Positions 24,511 through 36,734 of a stretch of DNA of 64,000 bases are shown here, piece by piece. The position numbers and the translations under genes were made by a program. The stretch covers positions 11,486,001 to 11,550,000 of the forward strand of contig JANTQA010000032.1 of the NCBI GenBank assembly GCA_027625915.1, in the 5' to 3' direction. This DNA is from Anaeramoeba flamelloides (lineage: Eukaryota > Metamonada > Anaeramoebidae). Under the pieces are notes generated by a model. It ran no database searches. It saw only the letters and a program-made list of their open reading frames with translations, and was not told the DNA's origin. Numbering within the stretch: the first letter of the stretch is position 1; the number at the start of each line of letters is the position of its first letter.

Positions 24511-25064
24511 GGTTTACTATCCTTGAAATTTGAAAAAGGATTACTTTGTGTAGGGTGTAATGGAGATGTTAATTTGGTTCTTATCTGATCGTTCTTCAAC
24601 TTGGTATGAACTTTAATAGTGTTTCAAAATGGCAATTTTTGATTATTTATTTTATTCCAAAATTCAAATTGATAAGTTTAAAACTAATATATCGGATTGT
24701 AAGTTATTAAAAAATGTGTTTTGTGGGTTTTTGGTTGAAATTTTTAATTAGGTTGGGTTTTATTTGAAGCTTTTAGAAAAAAATTTATTTTTTTCATTTG
24801 GTTAATTGACATAAAAAGTACATTAAAAAAGTTTACTACAACCCAAAAATTTAAATTTATTCTTAAACACCTACCAATCTATTAACCTTCTTTCGTCTTC
24901 AATTCGGATTCCGAAAAAAAAAATAAATTACCAAAAACTTCACCTTTTTGAACCACTATCAAAACCTCCACCAAGCACAAGACCGATCAGTTAAGAAACA
25001 AATTAACAAGTCACCACACCTAACACAAGATAATCTTTTTTTTATATTTCAGGGGTTGTAAACC
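24511..25064. mobile_element. Family A TTAA element, copy 2
   Basis: 554 bp, ends GGTTTACTATCCTTGAAATT and GGGGTTGTAAACC, flanked by TTAA on the left and TTAC on the right. Its sequence is clearly more decayed than copy 1, although the length is almost the same. It lies in the centre of palindrome R2. Confidence 0.75.
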
Positions 25065-25255
25065 TTACGAACTACGTTTCAGGTAAAAATAGTGAAATTG
25101 TTGAAAAAACACACTTGAAATAATTCCTTAATCTCAATTAAATTTACCCACTGAGAATTTCTTTTTCAAAAAAAAAATGAAAAATTTAACAATTCATAAA
25201 TTTCCCCTTCTTAGATAATGCCAAAATTTGATTTGTACCAATTTTATAATTCCTA

Positions 25256-25400
25256 CAGTGATCAAAATAATGCGTGCACAAAGACAATAATCTGTGTTTC
25301 AAAATATTATCCGTGCTTTTTTTTCTTCTTGTACCAAGGCAACCTCCAATTTACTACCCAAATAGTATACCTAAGTTCAAATCAATTTTGAAAGAAAATT
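25256..25400 (-). repeat. Partial family B element
   Basis: Starts TA then CAGTGATCAAAATAATGCG, matching in inverse the right ends of B1, B2 and B3. It stops at the edge of the right arm of R2, so it was truncated when the arm was formed, or it marks the arm boundary. Confidence 0.6.
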
Positions 25401-27782
25401 TTTAATTAGGTTATTATTTTTAATAAATATTAAGTTAATTCTTGAAAATGGGAAAATACTTTTTTCCTATTATGTTGGAAAGTCTTAATTTCGAAAGTCA
25501 ATTTTCATTTAGTTATAATTTTGAAATTAATATTTCAATACAAATCTTTGCCAATAAAACTAATTGTGGTATAGGTGAGTAAATAGATGAATATTTTGAT
25601 ACAAGTTTAAGAAAAGTTTCTCAATAAAATTGAGATCTATTAAGTAAATATTTTTATTCACTAAAGTTTAAAAAAGTTGTTTTTTTGGTTTTCAAAATAT
25701 GAAAAAAATGGCAAAGAATTTTAAATTTTGAAAAAAAAATTGTTAAAAAACCTTTGACCTTATTCACAAGAAACAGTATAATAATTTAATTAATTGTTTG
25801 TGCGAAAAAAATTAATTTTGAATTTTGAGGATAAAATTACAACTCTTCTCAAATATCTTCAAGAAAATTTTATTTAAAAAAATCGAATTTCCTCTCAGAA
25901 CAAAAACCCTATTTCTAAGTAAAATTTGTAAATGACTTTAGAAAATTTAATGGTTATAACTATACTTCTGAAAGTAATATAAATATTTTTAAATATGTTG
26001 AATAAATCATTTTTTTTCGTTCACCAAAAGAATTATTTCAAAATTGAAAACAACTCTTTACATTAATATTCCTGACAACAAAGACTTGATATTGTATAAT
26101 AATGATGGAAATGGGAAAAAACAAAGTAAAAACTTTTTATCATATGAGAAATAAAATGAATTTTTAGGTTTTCTATTTCAGAAAAAAATGGAAAAAAAAT
26201 TGATCTCACTGAAAGAATTTTCTTTTCTGGATTTCATAGTCAATCAGAATTTTTTAACGCTTGACATCTACAAAATTTGTAAGTAGAGAATGCCATCAAT
26301 TAGATATTTTAAAATTTTGCCCTGTTGTTGTCGATTACTGATCCCTTAAAATCATTTTTTTTAAGTTCTCCTCCAAAAATCTTTTTGAAATTTTTTTTTT
26401 GTTGGTGATGATTTTAACTTTGGCACTAGTAATTAATTTTTTATCTAATTTCTTCAGAATGAAAATTCACTATACAAAAAATTGGTTTGAAAGAATATCT
26501 GTGAGCTTTTAATGTGAAACCTTCTTGGAAAAGGAAACAAACTTGTATTCAAAATACAGTTTAAACAAAGCTTAAGTTCTTATTCTAACAACAAAAATTT
26601 TTGTATAATATCTCCTTTAATAAATAGTAAAGATCATTTATGTTTTTTTCCCAAAGGTAATGGAGTAATTATTTCAACAAGGATTCGATTAAACTTGTTA
26701 AGAAAATTCATTTATCAACTCTTGAGAAATGAGTTATCATTTTTGAAAAAGAATTCATTTTTGACAATTAAATTTTCAGTCAAAAGATCTAAATCCTTTT
26801 TTCGGATTTTTGATCAAAAAAGAAAAAGAAAAATTTACCAATACATTTTTTTTTTTGAAGGAAATTTCACTTTGTGCAATTTCTGAGAGTTTTTTTGAAC
26901 AAATAAACTTGGTACCCTAACTCTTTTTTTAAAAATATCTGAAAAATAAACCGAAATATTGTATCCTTGAAGATCTAAAAAAATCGATCATTTATTTTAT
27001 TCACAACTATTTTATTTAATTTTGTAAAATTTAAAAGATTAAGTAATATTCTTTTTCAAATATTAAGAGTATAAACAACCAACGGCTTATTATTAAAATC
27101 AGTTATTTGAAAAGATTTATTTATTTTATTATAAGTATTATTAATTTGAATTCATTTTATTTATTTGAAAATATTTAAACAAATGAGAAATAATAATTAA
27201 TTCCATTGATAAGTTTAACACTTGGGTTATTTGTAACACACTATAAAAGAATTAAGATTGTGGTTATTGATTATTGAGTTTAAACAATCAAATTAAACAG
27301 TATTTCTTTATAGTTATATGTTGAATTTTCCAGGTTTTAAAAAAAGTATTTTGGAAGAATTTTGGAGTTAATTCTTTAGTTGTTTTTTCTCGTAATTTTT
27401 TTGTTCAACTGAAAGAAAAAATTAATTCGAAAGTTATTTGAATAAAATTTTTTAGTTTTTTTCAAGTTTAAAATAATTAGCGTTATTTAGTTTGATTAAA
27501 TAGATGTTTTAAACAGAAATATTTTTAACATTTAGTGGTTTTCACTTTTAAAGTTTATTTTTATACACTTTCTTCATAGATATTAAGATTTCATTCTTCT
27601 TTCAACAGAAATCATTTTTTTTTGAAATAATTCAGAAATATGTTGAATTTAGGACTTTTCAAAAATGAGAAAAATAGATCAAACTTTTAATAACAATAAT
27701 TCCTTTTGGAAAATAGCATTAGATGCAAGTTTGGTCTTGTAGTAATCAGATTTTTATTTGTGTTTTCAATTCCAAGATACGT

Positions 27783-28384
27783 TACAATTTTTTTGGAATT
27801 TTTTGATAATTTTTGGTTTTTTATGTAATCATAGGGTAAATATTAATGATAATCTTTGATTTTAAATTTTAATTTTTTTTGATAATTTATATCTGGTTTT
27901 TCTGTCAATTTTTAACAATTTTTGAGTTGATATCTTTTGAAAAATTTTTTTGTCAATTTTTGATTATTTTTGTTTGAAATTTTTTGACAATTTTTTTTTG
28001 ATGACATAATTTGTCACAAAATATCAAAAATAATCAAAGGATGACAAAAAAAATCAAAAAATGTCAAAAAAGTGACAAAAATGTGACATAACATACAGTC
28101 AGTTCCACTTTTAAGACACAAACTTTCAACGAAATTTAAGGCACACAAAAAATCTCAAATTAAAGCACAAAATTCAGATTTTAGTAAATAAATTGTAAAA
28201 AAAAAAAATTCCAAAATTTGTGCCTTAATTTGAGATTTTTTTGTGCCTTAAATTTCGTTGAAAGTTTGTGTCTTAAAAGTGGAACTGACTGTAAAAAATC
28301 ATAAAAGTTCGACATAATTTGACAAAAAAACTCAAAATTTTTAAAAAATGTCGGACCTGTGAATAAAGAAATTGTTGTTTTTTG
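27783..28384. repeat. TGTCAATTTTT-rich repeat with family 1 insertion
   Basis: A low-complexity stretch rich in TGTCAATTTTTGAT and ATGACAAAAAA motifs. It ends with TGTCGGACCTGTG at 28349-28361, which is the inverse of CACAGGTCCGACA at 19619-19631. A family 1 element is inserted in it. No gene. Confidence 0.45.
28096..28291. mobile_element. Family 1 mini-transposon, copy b
   Basis: Ends CAGTCAGTTCCACTTTTAAG and AAGTGGAACTGACTG, flanked by TA, 196 bp, nearly perfect palindrome. The best preserved ends of the family are here. Confidence 0.85.
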
Positions 28385-30545
28385 AAATCTGATAGAAAGT
28401 TAATTGGTTAGAAATTGGTTTCATCTGTTTATCTATTTTAATTTTAATTTTTCTTTTCTCAAATGATAATATTTTATTTTGTATTTATTATTGAAAATAG
28501 ATTCGTTACTCAACTCAAAATCATTTATGACTTTTAAAAAATAAATTACAATAGTTTGCCTAACTTATAAAATAATAATTTGTAAAAAAATATTTGCTGG
28601 AGTAAAAATATTTCTAAATTAAAAAATATTAATTTTTTGTTTTTTAATTTTCTTTTTGCTAAAATAACTTTATTTTATTTTGTAAGAAAAAAAATTATAT
28701 GAGTTATATTATTTTTTGTATTTCCCAGTTTTTAAAGTAATTTCTAATAAATTTTACTCTTTTCTAGTTGATGGGAATGATAATTTTGTTGTGTTTAGGT
28801 TAGGTTTCTGAACTAATATAAAAATAATAAAAAATAAAAATCGAATTATATTTTTTTTAATGACTGATAATTCGTTTATTGGCATAAAAAAGTATTTTTA
28901 CATGGTTCTTACTTAATATTTTAAGTGGTTAATATGTCTTTAGTTGTATTTGATTTTTTGAAATTTGTTAATATTGTTTGAAAAATAGTTTTTTTTTTTT
29001 TTTTGATTAGATCAGATTTTTTTTTCTTACTATTTAACTAGACTAATTTACGAGACATTTTAAAAATATATCATAATACTGTGTTTTTATTTATTTAATA
29101 TACTTTAATGTTGATAGTTTTTAATTTTGTATACCGATAACTTCAAAAATAATAAATCTTAAGACTATTATTAATCAAAAATTAATTAAAACTTCTAATT
29201 TAATATTGATTTATATTCAATGGGAAGATTTATTTTAAATTGTTAAATTAAAATATGAAGTATATATTCACTTATAGTTAATTTAATCAATAATTTGGGT
29301 GGGTTTTTAATACCAAAAATGGTAAAATGAAATTATAATTTTATTGTTACAAAAAAAAAATCAAATCAAAAAATTAAAATATTCAGATCATCCCTATTTT
29401 AAAAAATTCAAATAACATAAAAAAAAATTCATCAGTATCTTAATAGAAAAAAATCAAAATAAAAATTTTTCAAAGTATAACATTCATCACGAATTTAATT
29501 AATATAAAAGAAATTTATGTATTATCAAGGATAAAAATCAAGACTAAAAAAATATATAAAAAGTTTTACAATTGAAAAAAAAACAAATAATAAAAATTTC
29601 GGAAAATCTCACTGTCACAAAAACAATTAATAAATAAAATGTATTATTCTCAAAGAAAAAGTTTCAAATTTCACCTCAAAAATATCTTATTTTTTTTTAT
29701 ATTTACAGATGCTTAAATTGTATTCAATTTGAAATATATTGTTTTCTTACCTTGTAAATTCAGTTAATTAGGTCTAATATAAATTATTCTTATTATGTCA
29801 TCTTCTTTAAATTTGACTAGGAATGATTTTTCGAGATTAAATCAATAAGAATAATTTTGTTGGAAAAATTCAAAATAAAAAAAAAAAAACAAGATAGTTA
29901 TTAGTATCAAAGAGTAATATTCCTAAACCAAGGCCAATTTGTTCAAAATTACAATTTACCGTAATTTAAATGGGAAATTTGTGAGGGCTCTTTGACTCTT
30001 TTTTTTTAAAAAAAGTTGTTTTTCATTGTTTTTCTATTTTAGAAATATATCATACACTATATCTTGATAAGTTTTAAATTTTAGATTTCAAATTGATAAA
30101 AATTCTCAAAAAGTTTTTTTTTTTCCTTTTAATTATTTTTTTGTTGAAAATGTATCTATAAAAGTGTCAAAATTACGCTTCCTTATTTAATTATTTATTT
30201 TTTTTTTTGATAATCATTGTAATTATTCTAAAAAATTACTATTTTTGTTATATTTTATTTTAATCAAGATGAAAAAAATCGATTAAGAACAGTTATGTTA
30301 AGTTCGTATAAAATGAGATATAAAATCAGTAGTTTCTTCCAAAATTTTATTTTTATAAAAAAAAAGTTCTAAACATAAAATTATCATATTTTTACATTTC
30401 TAATGCCTTCAAATGATTTTTTGTAACTGGGCAAAGTTTTTAATTTGATTCCAATTTTTTTTTTTACTTATATTTGAGTAACTGGTTAGATTAAAGTTCA
30501 TGTGTTTTTTTGGATATTAAATATTTTTTTCTTTTTTTTTTTATA

Positions 30546-31006
30546 CAGCCGTTCCAAGTCTACCAGAAAATTTTAAATAAAATATAATTGATTTTTCTAT
30601 TCTTATTCTCTATTTTCAAAAAATTCGGAAATAAGAGTTAATATTCCAAAAAAAAATTCAAATAAATAAATGAGCTATTATTCAAATTTTGCGCACATCA
30701 AAAAAAAAAAATCTGAAGATTCTTGAAGCAGTTAAAAATATTGTTCAAAAAAGGCAAATTTTTAAAGATCAGTAAATATTGATATTTTTTTTTGAAATTG
30801 TTTTTGACTGATAATTTTGAAGTTTCATGGGATCTTGAATTTTTTTTTTTTGATGTGCGCAAAATTTGAATAATAGCTCATTTATTTATTTGAATTTTTT
30901 TTTGGAATATTAACTCTTATTTCAGAATTTTTTGAAAATGGAGAATAAGAATAGAAAAATCAATTGTGTCTTATTTAAAATTTTTATGGTAGACTTGGAA
31001 AGACTG
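30546..31006. mobile_element. Family F mini-transposon
   Basis: Ends CAGCCGTTCCAAGTCTACC and the inverse of CAGTCTTTCCAAGTCTACC, flanked by TA; inverted ends of about 190 bp meet near a short middle. The duplicate has the unoccupied TA at 10208-10209. Non-coding, 461 bp, Tc1/mariner-like target. Confidence 0.8.
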
Positions 31007-31230
31007 TAAAACTGTTTATGTGTTAATCATTTTATTTTTAAATTCAAGTTTAAATTTTAGGTAGCTATCAAAATAGTTAAAAGAAAAAAGATACTTTTAT
31101 TGTTAATTTTTTCAAAAATTGGGTTATTTTTCATTTTTAACTTTTATTTCATTTTTTTATTTTCATTTCATTTTTTTTATTGCTTTACAGGTTAGATTAG
31201 GTTTGTTTTTTTTTTTTTGAGAGATCAATA

Positions 31231-31633
31231 CACATGTGCCAAAATTGATCTCTTAATATTTTAATTTTTTTTACTAAATTTATCATCTTTACAAAAACTA
31301 TAAAACTTTTTCCAATGCACCCTGACGGGGGGGGTTGTCAACGGACTTGAGGTTTCTAATATCAAAAAAAAACAATTTAATGAACCAAGAAAAATGTTGA
31401 GGGGTTGGTTTTTGTTTTTTGATTTCTGAAAATTATTTTCGATTTTTGAATTTCTGTTACAGCCCCAAACATTTTTCTTGGTTCATTAAATTGTTTTTTT
31501 TTGATATTAGAAACCTCAAGTTCGTTGACAACCCCCCCCCGTCAGGATGCATTGGAAAAGTTTTATAGTTTTTGTAAAGATGATAAATTTAGTAAAAAAA
31601 ATTAAAATATTAAGAGATCAATTTTCGCACATG
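31231..31633. mobile_element. Family E mini-transposon, full length
   Basis: Ends CACATGTGCCAAAATTGATC and GATCAATTTTCGCACATG, flanked by TA. The inverted ends run most of the length and include a G run on one side and the matching C run on the other (CCCTGACGGGG and CCCCGTCAGG). About 403 bp, non-coding. A shrunken form occupies the same site in copy 1 of the duplication. Confidence 0.75.
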
Positions 31634-32367
31634 TAGATTAGCTTTCAGTTGGATTCTTAAAAATATTAAAAAGTCTGATATATTCTTTTCCCAGAGACTA
31701 AATTAATCAAATTGAAAATAAATGGCATTGCATAAGAACATCTTGTATTCCTGTGGTAATTCACAGTTATGACACTTCTCTTATAATGGGAAAGAATGAG
31801 AAAACAAAAGAAGTAAAAAAATAAAATATTAATAATTTTTGAAAAAAATGTATAAATCTTTTATTTTTTGTTTTTTTTTTTTAAAAAAATTAATTTAAAA
31901 AAAGTAATAATTAAGAATGAAGGTAAATGGTCATTGGTAATGAGCCCAATATTAAGCTGTGATATCAACAAGTAAGGATACTAATATTCTTCTTAAATTT
32001 TGTGAAATATTTATCTATTTTGCATTAAAGTTACCCAAATCTATTATTTTTTTTAAATTTTTTCTGAAAATAGGGGTTTTTAGCTTTTGGAAAATAATTA
32101 ATTTCCAAAAATAATATCGAGGCCAACTTTCATACGATTATTAGATTTTATTCTGTAAATAAGAATTAGTGCAAAAACTCCCCTCGTTATATGATGTGGT
32201 TGCAATTCTTAAGGAAAATGTATAACTCTAATTTAGATCCACAATATCTCGGATTTTAAGCCAATGGTTAAGACGAACACACAAGATAAATATTGCATTA
32301 GTTTTGTTAAAGAAAAATTCCAAAATTAAAACAGTTCAAAGCAATTATTTAAAATCATAATTTCAAA

Positions 32368-34215
32368 TTAATTTATTGCTTTTTTAATTTTGGAGATCCT
32401 TTTTTTTAATTGTTTAACTTCTTCCTTTAATTCTTGGTTTGCCTTTTTTTCTTTTTTGAAGCTTTCTAATCTTTTGCCATATAATGTTTCCAATTCAAGA
32501 TATTTTTGTTTTTGGTCTGTTTTTTTGTTTTGATGAGCTTTGTAAAAGTTCACTGATTTTTTGTTGGTAATAATTTTTTTGTTCTTCAATTTTGGAATTC
32601 AGGAGATTTAATTGATTTGTGACGAAGGTTTCTGTTTCATAATCGTCATAACTCCTGATTTTTTTTTTAATTCCATCAATAATGTTTTCTGCAAAATCTT
32701 CTTTGTTAAATTCCTCGAGAGCTATTTATTGAAAAATAAAATGAAAGTATGAGAAGAACAGTATAGAAAATTGAAATGATATTAATTAAATGGGTTGAAT
32801 TGGGATGATTGAAAAAGGTTAATATAAAATCGGTTGGATCTGAAATATAAATGTATAATTTTTTAAAATAATTTTAAAAATAAACCCTAAAATGTGTTTT
32901 AAATTGTTTTTGACTTCATTTAAATTGATATTTAATGGTTTTTCTTTTTTTTTTCTTTTTAAGGACAAAAAATGAAAAATCTCAAACAATATCTTCAAAT
33001 TTTGTTTTAATCTCTTTTATAAAATCTGATTAAATAATTTCAAAAGTAACCTCCATTTAAACTCGGTCAATTTTGAGATTCCTGACTTTAAATTATTTAT
33101 TGGGAATCGAGTGTGGGAAAAATAGTATTATTTTTGAAAAAAGTGTTGCAAATAAGGTTTTTAAAAATGGTCCTTTTGTACATCCAAAAAACCTTCAATA
33201 AAGCCATTTGTCTAACTATTTTCATTTTTTTTGTGATCACTACTTTTTGAAAAAGACTTTACCAGTTGAGTTCCAATAAATCTTGAAAAATCAAAAGAAC
33301 TCTAAATTTTTTCGTAAAATGAAAATAACATGTTTGTTTCTCAAGGTTTTAAAAAAAAAAATTGAAAAAGAGCAAAACTTTCAAAAAAATTACAAATAAA
33401 AAAATTATTGAGATTAATTGAATTCTTACAAGTTATTCTCCCAAATGAAGTGCTTTTTTTTTCTTGTTCTTTGTTTTCTTGAATAGTTGTTGTTTCTGAA
33501 GTGTTCATATTGGTTGTTAGATCACTAGAACCATCAGAGATTTTGACTTTGACAATAGACTGATCAATCGATTCTTGTTTCTCATCTTTATCATCTATCT
33601 TTTGAGCGATTGCCTGTTGATAGAGTTCTTTTCCAATGATAATTGTTGTGGTTGTCATCCAGGCGGAAAATGGCTCACCCTGTATTGTCTTATAGTCCCA
33701 TCCAAATTGTATTGTACCATCTTTTGAATTTGCAATTTGTTGATGTATTTGTTTGAGAGCTTCTTCAGCTGAACATTTGAAAAATTTTTGATAGGCTTTT
33801 AAAAATCAAGAAAAGAAGAATAATTGTTTCAGGAAAAGAATAAGAAAATAAATTAGTTTGCAAAATCACTTTATTTTGGTTTTTGACTTTTTGCTTTTTT
33901 TGAAATTAATATTTTTTTTGAATTCATCAAGTAATCCACTCTTTAATTATAAAAAGTGAAAAAAAAAAAAAAAAGAAAGGAAAAGGTGAGGTATTTACGT
34001 TGCATGACTATTCCAGGATCCATCCATCCCTTTTCTGGAAATTTTTTAATTCCAAAATCCTTTAGTGCTGTTTTGTTTGCATAAACCATATTATCAGTTG
34101 ACATTTGAAAAACGGTAATATTTAAATCGATTGATTCTAACTTTTTAAAATATCGTTTTTTGTGTCTTCTTTTGATATGGTGTGAATTCTTGGTTGATAT
34201 TGTTTGATTTCCCAT
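32368..34215 (-). pseudogene. PAS-domain/coiled-coil protein, copy 2 (frameshifted)
   Basis: Exons correspond one to one with copy 1: 34215-33999, 33795-33430 and 32721-32368, introns 203 and 708 bp with the same splice sites. Exons 1 and 2 are open. The T run at about 32520-32526 has seven bases where copies 1 and 3 have six, which shifts the coiled-coil exon out of frame; a homopolymer sequencing error is a real alternative. Its PAS patches differ from copy 1 (DYKTIQGEPFSAWMTTTTII against NYRTVQGEPYSRWVTTTTIV) and resemble copy 3 more closely. If the T run is real, the product would lose most of the coiled coil. Confidence 0.65.
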
Positions 34216-34513
34216 TTTTTGTAAAAGTTTGGTTATAAAAAAAAATGTTTTTTAAATTTTTGATTTCGGTTTAAAAATGGAAAAATATTTTTGCATTTTA
34301 ATCGTTTTCTTGAAAAAGGTGGAATTGTAAACAAACTCAACAACAGATCAGACGCAGCTATTTAGAAATCACAATTTAAACCCAAATATATAAACCAGAT
34401 ACAAGATCCAAAAAAAATGATGGAAAAATATTATTCCCAAAAAATTTTGAAGTTAAATTTTTTTGTAAATTTTTAAAAAATTATAAAAACCATTCATGCA
34501 AATTTAAATAATC

Positions 34514-34765
34514 CTAAAAACTGGTTGTTTGCTTTTGGTCATTGATGAACAACCTTACTTTATCGTTTTTCCGTTTTTTTAACTTTCTGTCAAAAAATAT
34601 TGAAAGATTGTTTGGCATGAATTGGTATCTTTTTTCAACAAGGGTTTTTATTTTGAAATATTGACAAACATTGACCAGGTTGTCAACACTAAACGAAAAG
34701 AAATCTTGAATATATAATGATATTAAGCAAAAGTGATGAGTAATTATTCCAAAATTTAAATCCAA
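34514..34765 (-). CDS. Uncertain 83-aa reading frame upstream of PAS copy 2
   Basis: Duplicate of 13611-13862 with one substitution. Status as for that frame: no family recognised, and conservation reflects only the recent duplication. Confidence 0.2.
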   Translation of the reverse strand: MDLNFGIITHHFCLISLYIQDFFSFSVDNLVNVCQYFKIKTLVEKRYQFMPNNLSIFFDRKLKKRKNDKVRLFINDQKQTTSF

Positions 34766-35008
34766 ATATTATAACGTAATAATTGAGAAAGTTTCATTTC
34801 AGTTTTTTGTGTCGTTTGGTTTGAACAATTCGAATTTTTTGGGATTGGCTGAATTTCTTATTTCAAATTTTAACAACAGATTTTCATAATTGAAGAAATA
34901 AAACTAAATTATGAAAGAAATTTGAAGATTTGTGACATTTTTTTACTATTTCTTTTTGAAATAAGAGCTATACTCTGAAATATTTGGGTTTTAATTTTTG
35001 AAAGGATA

Positions 35009-35638
35009 CTGTCGAAAAATTTAATGCGTGTTTCAAAATAAAAAGCGTGTTTTTTTGTTATAGAAGACCAACATTAACCAATCAAAGAAAATGATAATAA
35101 ACCTAAAGAAATACGGTGTTGGTTTCTTTTAGTTCTATTATTTACAACGAAATTCTAAAAAAGAAGGATTAAATTTGAATTTTTTTCTGAAAAAATAAAG
35201 TAAATTTTGAAGAGATAATTTTTAACCAAAAAAAACAAAAAAATTTCAAAAAAATTGAGATTATTACACAAAAAATTTTCAACTATTTGCATAAATAATT
35301 TAAATTTTACAGAATATAACCGGACCTTTACTTTCAAAATTGATTTGAACTTAAGTATACTATTTAGTAGTAGATTGGATGTTGCCTTGGTACAAGAAGA
35401 AAAAAAGGCACGGATACTTGTATTTGAATTCTAAATGGTAAAAATTTTCCTTTCATTTTCAATTTCCATTTTTAAATAGAACCAAACCACAATCTACCCC
35501 CTACCTCTTTGAGAACTCTATTTATTTCAAAAAAAGATGGAAAAGGAAGTGAAAATTTTTGACCATTTAATATTCAAATACTAGTAATATTTTGAAGCAC
35601 GGATTATAGTCATTGTACACGCATTATTTTGATCACTG
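35009..35638 (+). mobile_element. Family B mini-transposon, copy 1, split by C
   Basis: Left end CTGTCGAAAAATTTAATGCG, right end GCATTATTTTGATCACTG, flanked by TA. Without the 168-bp family C insertion and its extra TA it is about 460 bp. A conserved inner block (TAGATTGGATGTTGCC) is shared with copies B2 and B3. The 60-73-residue frames in family B are not conserved between copies, so I treat it as non-coding. Confidence 0.65.
35417..35584. mobile_element. Family C mini-transposon inside family B
   Basis: Ends CTTGTATTTGAATTCTAAAT and TTCAAATACTAG, flanked by TA, 168 bp. It interrupts B1 where other B copies read GGATTATATTT, which gives a nested TA insertion. Confidence 0.75.
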
Positions 35639-35639
35639 T

Positions 35640-36415
35640 AACTAAAAAACTAATGCCAAATTACCATTTGTTCCTAAATAAATGGAACAAAATTTTCATT
35701 CAGCTCTCCAAAAAAAGATTGTTAAAATCATGTAACTTTCAATTGTTAAATTCAAAAAACCAGCTTAAATTATGAAATTTGTCTTTTTATGGAATTGGGA
35801 AATTTGGGGATTTCTTTGAATTCTTGAAAGAAGTGTTTTTTGGGAAAGCAGAATGAAAATTATGATCTTTTTATTTTGAAATGTACAGTAACACCCAAAT
35901 AAAAGATATTATATTTCTAATAGAGTATTCTTCTTTCAAAAAAAGTTCTCACTGTTAAAAAAGTTGTTCTTTTATTGTCAAAAATTATAAATTTGTATGA
36001 GGAATATACGCAAAAAGAATAGTAATCTTGAATTATGAAAAAAGATAATAAGAATTCAAATGCTGATCAATAACATTTAATACCAACACCACTACCCATG
36101 GGTGACTTACTTTCAATAAGATCAAGAATTTTCAAAAAGTTTATTGTTGAAATCGCATACTTTTAATTTTCAATTGTAATAGAGTCGCAAAAATTGGAAT
36201 AGAAATACATTTTTAAAGCAGCTCATATCACCACTGTTATTACAATTCTAAATAATGTTTAAGATTTTGTCAGATTTATTTTGTGAATGTTTGAGAAAAA
36301 TATTATTCTAATTAGATTATAATTGAACAAGAATAAATTACATTTGAGTTGTTCTAAATCTAGTATTTCTTGATAAGATTTTTAACTTCAAACCACAGAT
36401 TTCATGATTGTTATA
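35640..36415. other. AT-rich intergenic DNA
   Basis: I see no gene and no recognisable element end in this stretch. Confidence 0.5.
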
Positions 36416-36576
36416 CTGGTATTTGAAGTCTAAATGGGAAAATATTTTCAATTCATTTTCCTTATTTATGACAAAGAGAGTTTCCCTACAGGGCCAGGTT
36501 GTAAATTGGAGTTTTGTTTGAAAAAGGAAATTGTAAACCAAGTGAAAAAATTTCACATTTGTAATTCAAATACCAG
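36416..36576. mobile_element. Family C mini-transposon, copy 1
   Basis: Ends CTGGTATTTGAAGTCTAAAT and ATTCAAATACCAG, flanked by TA, 161 bp, non-coding. Best preserved member of family C. Confidence 0.75.
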
Positions 36577-36734
36577 TAAGTTGTTTAGGATTAAAAGTTA
36601 AAAACCGTTTTTAATTGGGAAACTGTCCAATAACAAAATGTTAAAGATCTGTTGATAAAAGAAATGAAAAGAGTTTCCAAATAAATATAAACTCCATTTC
36701 AAAAAGTGAAACTCATAAGAAGTAATAATTGAAA

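Larger units (their letters stand above)
21391..27782. repeat. Large palindrome, family R (R2), about 2.4-kb arms
   Basis: The left arm 21391-24325 pairs in inverse with the right arm 25405-27782. Without the 553-bp element A1 in the left arm, both arms are close to 2.38 kb. The outer half is nearly identical between arms (for example 22250-22480 against 26660-26890), while the inner part (about 23800-24325 against 25405-25850) is visibly more diverged. The 1.08-kb centre holds A2 and a B fragment. No coding sequence was recognised; the 60-75-residue frames starting MLRKFIYQLLRNEL exist only because the arms mirror each other. It could be a foldback transposon or an inverted segmental duplication. 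Confidence 0.75.
28385..34868. repeat. Segmental duplication, copy 2
   Basis: Direct duplicate of 8050-13968, longer because it carries elements F (30546-31006) and full-length E (31231-31633). It lacks the family K copy found in copy 1. No gene is visible between 28385 and 32367. Confidence 0.85.

Noticed and set aside
22250-26886. Two similar frames starting MLRKFIYQLLRNEL on opposite strands
   Set aside because: They are the same sequence in the two arms of palindrome R2, low-complexity, and without a known domain; not independent evidence of coding.
27783-28361. TGTCAATTTTT-rich stretch as a satellite array
   Set aside because: Units are irregular in length and sequence; better described as low-complexity sub-terminal repeat.
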